Positions 58,481 through 64,000 of a stretch of 64,000 nucleotides of DNA are shown piece after piece (within the stretch, counting starts at the first letter, position 1; every line of letters begins with the position of its first letter). A program made the position numbers and the translations under genes. The DNA is from Datura wrightii (lineage: Eukaryota; Streptophyta; Magnoliopsida; Solanales; Solanaceae): positions 60,155,001-60,219,000 of the forward strand of contig JASDFA010000001.1 in NCBI GenBank assembly GCA_035772735.1. The letters are read 5' to 3'. The notes under the pieces were generated by a model that worked only from the letters and a program-made list of their open reading frames with translations, made no database searches and was not told the DNA's origin.

Positions 58481-59099
58481 TGAACTAGGTCATCAAGGAA
58501 AATTCTGATCCATTTTGAACAATGACTCCTCCATCTGTCGAGTCAACAAGATAGACTCCAAACCTTGCAAGCCGATGCAAATCCTTTACTAACTCTTTCC
58601 TTTCCTCATCTACTTGTGACACACTCTCCATAGAAAGCTTTCTAAGAGAATCTTCCACAGCATTAGCTTTTCCCGAATGATAAAGGATACTCATATCATA
58701 ATCCTTCAAAATTTCCAACCACCTCCTCTAACGCAGATTCAGATCCTTTTGGGTAAACACGTACTCTAGGCTTTTTTGGTCCGTAAACATATCCACATGG
58801 TCCCCGTACAGATAGTGTCTCCAAATATTTAAGGAAAATACTAGCAATGCCAACTCGAGGTCGTGAGTTGGATAGTTCTTTTCATGGACTTTCAGCTGCC
58901 TGGAAGCATATGATATAACTTTATCGTGCTGCATCAATACACAACCAAGGACAATCCTCAAAGTGTCACAATATACCACAAACCCATTGGTACCCTCAGG
59001 TAGGGTCAACACCGGTGCTGAGGTGAGTCGAGTCTTCAACTCTTGGAATCTCTTCTCGCAAGCCTCCGACCATTGAAACTTCACTTTCTTCTGGGTCAA
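58481..59099 (-). pseudogene. RNase H and connection to integrase
   Basis: The frame 59099-58728 reads [74 protein letters not shown] and [14 protein letters not shown]. The catalytic Asp (YCD), Glu (DLELA) and Asp (FTDQKS) of RNase H are all present. After LNLR a stop interrupts it, and 58718-58485 continues with LKDYDMSILYHSGKANAVEDSL, the usual tail. The domain therefore kept its active site but lies in a broken polyprotein. Confidence 0.87.
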
Positions 59100-59870
59100 C
59101 TAAGTCAATGGTGCTGCAATGGATGAAAACCCTTCAACAAACCTCCCATAGTAAGCAGCTAAACCCAAGAAACTCCTGATATCTAAAGGACTAACTGGTC
59201 TACGCCAATTCTTCAACGCTTCTATCTTTTGAGAGTCTACCTGTACACCTACACTTGACACTACATGACCCAAAAATGCCACTGAGTTCAACAAAAACTC
59301 ATATTTGCTGAATTTAGCATACAATTGGAGGTCCTTATGAGTCTGTAGCACCACCCTCAAATAAGTGGCATGCTCCTCCTCGCTCCGAGAGTATGAGAGA
59401 ATATCGTCTATGAACACAATCACGAACATATCCAAGTATGGATTGAACACCCTATTCATCAAATCCATAAAAGCTGGAGGACCATTCGTTAGTCCAAAAG
59501 ACATAACTACAAACTCGTAGTGACCATAGCGAGTCCCGAAGGCTGTCTTTGGAATGTCACTCTCCCAAACCCTGAGCTGATGGTAACCGAATCTGAGGTC
59601 TATCTTTGAAAAGCACTTAGCACCCTGAAGCTAGTCAAACAAGTCATCAATCATGGGGAGAGGATACCAATTCTTGATGATGACCTTATTCAATTGTCGG
59701 TAATCAATGCACATTCGAAGGGAACCATCCTTTTTCCAGAAAAAGAGGACTGGTGCACCCCACGGGAATTTGCTTGGTCTGATGAAATCCTTGTTTAAGA
59801 GATCTTTCAACTGCTCCTTCAACTCCTTTAGCAACTAGAGCCATCCTGTAAGGAAGAATAGATATAGGTT
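59100..59870 (-). pseudogene. Reverse transcriptase, catalytic motif intact
   Basis: The frame 59834-59631 holds the fingers ([48 protein letters not shown]). 59504-59100 holds the palm and thumb ([28 protein letters not shown] with both aspartates at about 59403-59408, [24 protein letters not shown]). A stop near 59630 (Gln to stop after KCFSKI-like sequence) splits the two. The family copies element RNA into DNA in the virus-like particle. Apart from the stops the sequence looks well conserved. Confidence 0.88.
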
Positions 59871-60480
59871 GCATATACGGAAGAAGGTCAATACCAAAAT
59901 CGATCTCCCGCTCTGGAGGAACTCCCGGTAAGTCATTTGGAAACACTTCTAGATATTCGCACACTATAGGAACTGACTGGATAGTCGGGGTTTTAGATGT
60001 AGCATCCTTAACCCTAACTATATGGTACACGCAACCCTTAGAAATCATCTTTCTGGCCTTAAGAAAGGAAATAAAGCGACCTGCAACTAAACTACCCTTC
60101 CATTCTAGGACTGGCTCACCCGAAAATCGAAAGTCTACTGCACGGGTTCTACAATTTACTGAGGCATAACATGTATGTAGCCAATCCATTCCAAAGGTAA
60201 GATCAAAATCTGTCATGGCTAGTTCTACTAAATATGTTGAGCTGACTTTCTGAAGGACTGTGATAGTGCAATTTCTATATATACCTTTCGAGCTATAACT
60301 GAATCAACGAATGGAGTAGAGACTGAGAAGGGTTCTAATAGGATTTTGGGATTGATTCCGAAACTAATGGCAACATAGGGTGTCACAAAATATAAGGTAG
60401 CCCCTGGATCTAACAATGGATATACATCAAGGTGGAATACTCATAACATACCAGTGATTACATCTAGGGAGACCTCCTGC
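59871..60480 (-). pseudogene. Protease and linker to RT
   Basis: The frame 60416-60228 opens with the active site LDPGATLYFVTPYVA and continues VSTPFVDSVIARKVY. A frameshift near 60225 leads to 60216-59870 with FDLTFGMDWLHTCYASVNCR, KARKMISKGCVYHIV and EVFPNDLPGVPPEREIDFGIDLLP. This is the same order as in the element at 287-14826. The Asp-Pro-Gly-Ala active site is intact. The start codon of the frame lies downstream of the true polyprotein entry and carries no meaning. Confidence 0.82.
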
Positions 60481-60829
60481 TCCTAACGAGATGCTAGGGC
60501 ATAGAATATGCTCTGGTGCTGACCGCCATTCACACTAGTAGATTCCCCCTGCTGAGCTGGGCGTGCTGGTGGAGCTTCTAAACTAGAGGTTGGGCCTCGG
60601 CCCCTATCATGGCCCTATCTAGCTGCTGGACAATCTCTGAGCATATGTCCGGGCTTCTCACACCCGAAATAAGCACCTAAATCTGCCAAACATCGACTCG
60701 TGTGTCTTCGGCCATACCTGCCACACTACAGAATGATGGACTCTGCGGACCTGCTACCCTAACCTCTAGAGCCCGACGCTCGTCCCCTTTGGTCGCACCT
60801 AGACCTGGATGGTATACTCATAGCTGACG
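60481..60829 (-). pseudogene. gag zinc knuckle region, truncated
   Basis: Minus-strand reading around 60720-60630 gives a cysteine-rich segment ending in CEKPGHMLRDCPAA, a CCHC zinc knuckle whose Gly-His is preserved. A linker with RPSSSLEAPPAR-like words leads to the protease. The gag frame is cut at 60829 by the start of another LTR (TGTCACACCCTGAG). The rest of gag is outside the window. Confidence 0.75.
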
Positions 60830-62716
60830 TGTCACACCCTGAGTTAACACCCTATACGGGACACGGTACTTGGAGTCACAAGTAACCCCAAGTCAACCCC
60901 TGGTCTATCATACACTGTCATTTTGAGTAACATGCAACTATATACAATGGAAGCTTAAGGCCAAAACATAAATACTTGAAAGTAATAAAGCTGGTTCATA
61001 ATATTTGAACATATTAAAACAAAGCTACAAGTCTGAAAAACCAATTTGCGTCTGTAAGCCACTATGACTGATGAGTTGCTGGGACAAGTCCCTAGCTAAC
61101 TTCAAACCTAAATAAAAAGGAAAGAAAGTATAACTAAAGCAATAAATCTCCATCCTTGAAGAATGAGGACTCACTAACTGGAACAACTGAAGTCTGCGGT
61201 GAGTGATCGGCTAGCGAGACTGGGACTGAGATCCTGTAGCTGTATCATAAAATGATACAACATAAAAGTAAGCATCAGTACTTTGAATGTACTGAGTAAG
61301 TTAGAGAAACATTATAACACAATGGAATAAATAAAAAGAAAATGCCGAACTGGAAGGACATGCAATGACCAACTAAAGCTATTGAACTGAATAATTGAAA
61401 TACTGAGATGGTCTAAAGGACCCTGTCTGATGATCAAAATATGTTCTAAATCTGGAATACTAATTTGAACTGAACTGAAACTGGACTAAACTGACTAGTG
61501 GGAGAGTCTATAACCGACATATAACCACGTGAGCTGGACATGGAGTTTGATGTATACACCCCATCAGTAGGACCCAATATACCTTGCTAGGATATAAAGG
61601 CATGAGCTGGGTGATCACAAGAGTCTGGGGCCAATCGGGCCAATAAATACTGCAATCTACTGTGGCTACATAGTTCTGGGAACCTGGCTGCTTGGTTCTA
61701 AGTCCTACTCCCACTGGATAGTCCTAGGCTGAATATTAAGCTGATAGCTCGAAACTGGGGCCCAAGACTAGTCAGGGACACATATCTAAAAGAACCCTGA
61801 GAATCTTATCGGACCAGATTCTTAAACTGGGTTCTAAGACTGGTCAGAGCTGCTTATCTAGAAGCGTCGTAACCGTCTAAAGATAGACTAAAATCTAAAA
61901 CTGGGGTCCTAAGGCTAGTTAGAGTTGTTTATCCAAAGTGTAATGGCCGCCTAGTGGACCAATAAAATGAATTCTGAATCTGATTCTAATAACTGGGAGG
62001 TACTATTGACACCTCGGGAATTTCTGTAGTCAAATTTATTAGCTGACATTTTCTGCCTGACATTGAGAATTCTAGCATTCCTACTAAAACTGAATTGACA
62101 ATAGTCTGATTTCGTCGAAATGCTCCTAAAAACATGGGAGTCCACATGGGAGGGTAGGAATTTACTGAAAGACCCTTGAAAACTCGCAGGGGAAAACTGA
62201 TCATCAGTCCTCACGGGTGACCTAACGGGTCATGAGTAGTGACCACGACTCGTGGTCACACTCATAAGGTGCACTTCCCAGAACACATTGATGGTCACCA
62301 CGAGGGACCTAAAGAGTCGTGGTATTAGTGACCATGACTCGTGGTCACCTCTCGTGGACTATACTGCCTTAAAAGACCTTGAATCTACACGGGTGACACC
62401 ACAACTCGTGGTGCCCTAAACTAGTCATGGTGAGGACTTGTTGGGTACACTACCTAACATTTCTCAGTCTTGAATTATTCTTGACCACGGGTCACATCTT
62501 GACTCGTGAGGGATGATCACGACTTGTGGTCACATCCGTGGTCACCCTTTTCTCCAAATTTCCAATTAAGCTCACAGTCCTCACCACGAGTCACTTAACT
62601 ACTCGTGGTCACCTCCCACGGGTCACAGAATGACTCATTCTGTAACCTGGTGCAGATTTTTCAGTTTTCTCTGCTTTAAGTCCCGGGTCTAGACTTTGAG
62701 TTTTTGGGGCATTACA
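60830..62716 (-). repeat. LTR of another Del/Tekay element inside gag
   Basis: Starts TGTCACACCC, ends GGGGCATTACA, followed by a polypurine tract, so it is the 3' LTR of a minus-strand element that extends to the right. It contains dense CCACGACTCGTGG-type palindromes (62205-62660). Confidence 0.8.
62205..62660. repeat. Cluster of CCACGACTCGTGGTCAC palindromes
   Basis: About ten words. The best one, 62239-62259, is a hairpin of GTGACCACGA and its exact complement around one C. Others read GGTCACCACGAG, CCATGACTCGTGGTCACC, CACCACAACTCGTGGTG, ATCACGACTTGTGGTCAC, CACCACGAGTCAC and ACTACTCGTGGTCACC. Confidence 0.88.
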
Positions 62717-62728
62717 ATATCTCCCCCT
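62717..62728 (-). promoter_or_regulatory. Polypurine tract of the 60830 element
   Basis: Minus strand AAGGGGGAGATAT next to the LTR end. Confidence 0.75.
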
Positions 62729-62878
62729 TGGGAATATTCATCCTCGAATGTTGGAAAACACTCAAGAATGCAGAGAATAGCAATCTCTATACACAAACAC
62801 TGATCAAGAAAGTTGAAACTAGTGGAATGACTACCTCTAAACTGGGTCACATGCCTAAAACGACGTAGTTTAGAGTCT
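62729..62878 (-). other. Short internal piece after the polypurine tract
   Basis: About 150 bases similar to the internal sequence after 56868 (GGGAATATTCATCCTCGAATG against GGGAACATTCATCCTTGAATA). It breaks off at the duplication starting near 62879. No coding motif. Confidence 0.65.
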
Positions 62879-63325
62879 AGGAGGGTAGAAATTTACTGAA
62901 ATACCCTTGAAAACTCGCAGGGGAAAACTGATCGTCAGTCCTCACGGGTGACCTAACGGGTCGTGATCAGTGACCACGACTCGTGGTCACACTCGTGAGG
63001 TGCATTGCCCGGAACACATTGATGGTCACCACGAGGGACCTAAAGAGTCATGGTTAGTGACCACGACTCGTGGTCACCTCTCGTGGACTACACTGCCTTA
63101 AAAGACCTGGAGTCTCTACGGGTGACACCACGAGTTGTGGTGAGGACCTGTTGGGCACACTGCCTAACATTTCCCGGTCTTGAATTATTCTTGAACACAG
63201 GTCACATCACGTCTCGTGAGGGTTGACCACGACTCCTGGTCACACCCATGGTCACCCTTTTCTCCAAATTTCCAATTAAGCTCCCAGTCCTCACCACGAG
63301 TCACTTAACTACTCGTGGTCACCTC
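62879..63325 (-). repeat. Second copy of LTR block 62150-62620
   Basis: AGGGTAG-AATTTACTGAAA-ACCCTTGAAAAC opens both blocks, and the palindrome cluster is repeated almost word for word (hairpins at 62970-62990 and 63057-63077). One internal deletion relative to the first copy removes about 25 bases near 63140. Confidence 0.88.
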
Positions 63326-63760
63326 CCACTGGATAGTACTAGACTGAATATTAAGTTGATAGCTTAAAACTAGGGCCCAAGACTAGTTAGGGATAAATAT
63401 CTGAAAGCACCCTGAGAGTCTTATCGGACCAGATTCTAAAACTTAGTTCTAAGACTGGTCAGAGCTGCTTATCTGGAAGCATCATAAACGTATGAAGAAC
63501 AGACTAACATCTAAAATTGGGGTCCTAAGGCTAGTCAGAGCTGTTTATCCAAAGTGTCATGACCACCTAGTGCAACAATAAAACTGAATTCTGAATTTGA
63601 TTCTGATAACTGGGAGTTACTATTGACACCTCGAGAATTTCTATAGTCAAACTGATCAACTGACATTTTCTACCTGACACTGAGAATTCTAGCATTTTTA
63701 CTAAAATTGAATTGACAATAGTCTGATTTCGTTGAAATGCTCCTAAAAACATGGGAGTTC
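63326..63760 (-). repeat. Second copy of LTR block 61709-62140
   Basis: CCCACTGGATAGT-CTAG-CTGAATATTAAG opens both copies, which then align to GCTCCTAAAAACATGGGAG. It stands after, not before, the copy of the downstream block, so the order is permuted. Confidence 0.85.
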
Positions 63761-64000
63761 ATAATACTGATAAATACAAGCAAAGTCTCGATATTCAAGC
63801 ACTAATGCTAATTTCAAGACTTTCTAATTCAACAATTAGGGCTAAATTTCACTTCACAAGATTTAGCATTTATTTCAGTCGCGAACTAGTGGAAAATATC
63901 TATAATTGGCATGGTTTAATATTCCACATGATTTAGAAGTAGTATGACTAGCATTTTCTAGACATTCAATAGTTTCAGGGCTACAACTGATAGAGAGAAA
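63761..64000. other. Sequence after the permuted LTR copy
   Basis: About 240 bases to the window edge, departing from the first copy after CATGGGAG. Probably LTR or internal sequence of the same element. Nothing else is recognised. Confidence 0.4.

Larger units (their letters stand above)
55257..60829 (-). mobile_element. Ty3/gypsy Del/Tekay element in the Athila-like RT
   Basis: Minus-strand element with 3' LTR (55257-56855), polypurine tract, integrase with chromodomain-like tail, RNase H, RT, protease and the gag zinc knuckle region. At 60829 gag is cut by the LTR of another element, and the missing gag start, primer site and 5' LTR should lie beyond the right edge of the window. Its target duplication (TACAA before 55257) therefore could not be tested. 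RT and RNase H catalytic residues are preserved but integrase is not. Confidence 0.85.

Noticed and set aside
60830..62716. LTR partner of 55257-56855
   Set aside because: Related in layout but much too diverged, lacks a primer site on its inner side, and is followed by its own polypurine tract, so it belongs to another element.

Overview
The window looks like nuclear DNA of a eudicot, most likely a solanaceous plant. The base composition is low in GC, nearly all recognisable coding matter belongs to plant retrotransposons (Ty3/gypsy of Del/Tekay chromovirus type, Athila-like Ty3/gypsy, Ty1/copia, an RTE-type LINE with a TTG tail), and the only intact long reading frame is a plant HARBI1/ALP1-like protein. 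The family assignment to Solanaceae rests on remembered repeat signatures and was not checked by a search.

Region 1 to 22,220 is one old RTE-type LINE on the + strand, cut into three pieces by two LTR retrotransposons. The first (287-14826, minus strand, Del/Tekay type, LTRs of about 2.8 kb) has perfect 5-bp target duplications GTACT. Its gag gene is in turn broken by a complex of three copies of another LTR family in alternating orientation (7834-11635). The second (15998-21500, minus strand, non-autonomous, Athila-like primer site) has perfect target duplications AGACC. The LINE reading frame resumes across both insertions, and the LINE ends in a TTG tail near 22,220.

Region 22,220 to 41,300 is AT-rich and gene-poor. 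It holds tandem duplications (181, 263 and 120 bp periods), a Stowaway-like MITE, a diverged long inverted repeat, a TRIM element, a Tourist-like MITE with a CACTA-type MITE inside its terminus, and the one convincing host gene: an intronless, minus-strand, 534-codon HARBI1/ALP1-like gene (31358-32962) that has lost two of the three transposase catalytic acids, as expected of a domesticated protein.

Region 41,300 to 64,000 is again nested retrotransposons. A decayed minus-strand Ty1/copia element (about 41,300-46,500) is followed by a four-level nest. A + strand gypsy element (LTR, itself split by a 2.9-kb solo LTR, then gag) is interrupted by a + strand Athila-like element at 52663. That is interrupted within its RT by a minus-strand Del/Tekay element at 55257, whose gag is interrupted by the LTR of another minus-strand element at 60830, and that LTR is internally rearranged.

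The most interesting cross-cutting observation is that at least seven LTR families of different lineages in this window each carry their own cluster of short GC-rich interrupted palindromes (for example CCGGTGT-ACC-ACACCGG, TACGACTCGTA-like words, CCGCTGCAGCGG, CGGCGGTTCA/TGAACCGCCG, CCACGACTCGTGG). The words differ between families but the architecture is the same. No RNA genes, CRISPR arrays or intact autonomous transposons were found.
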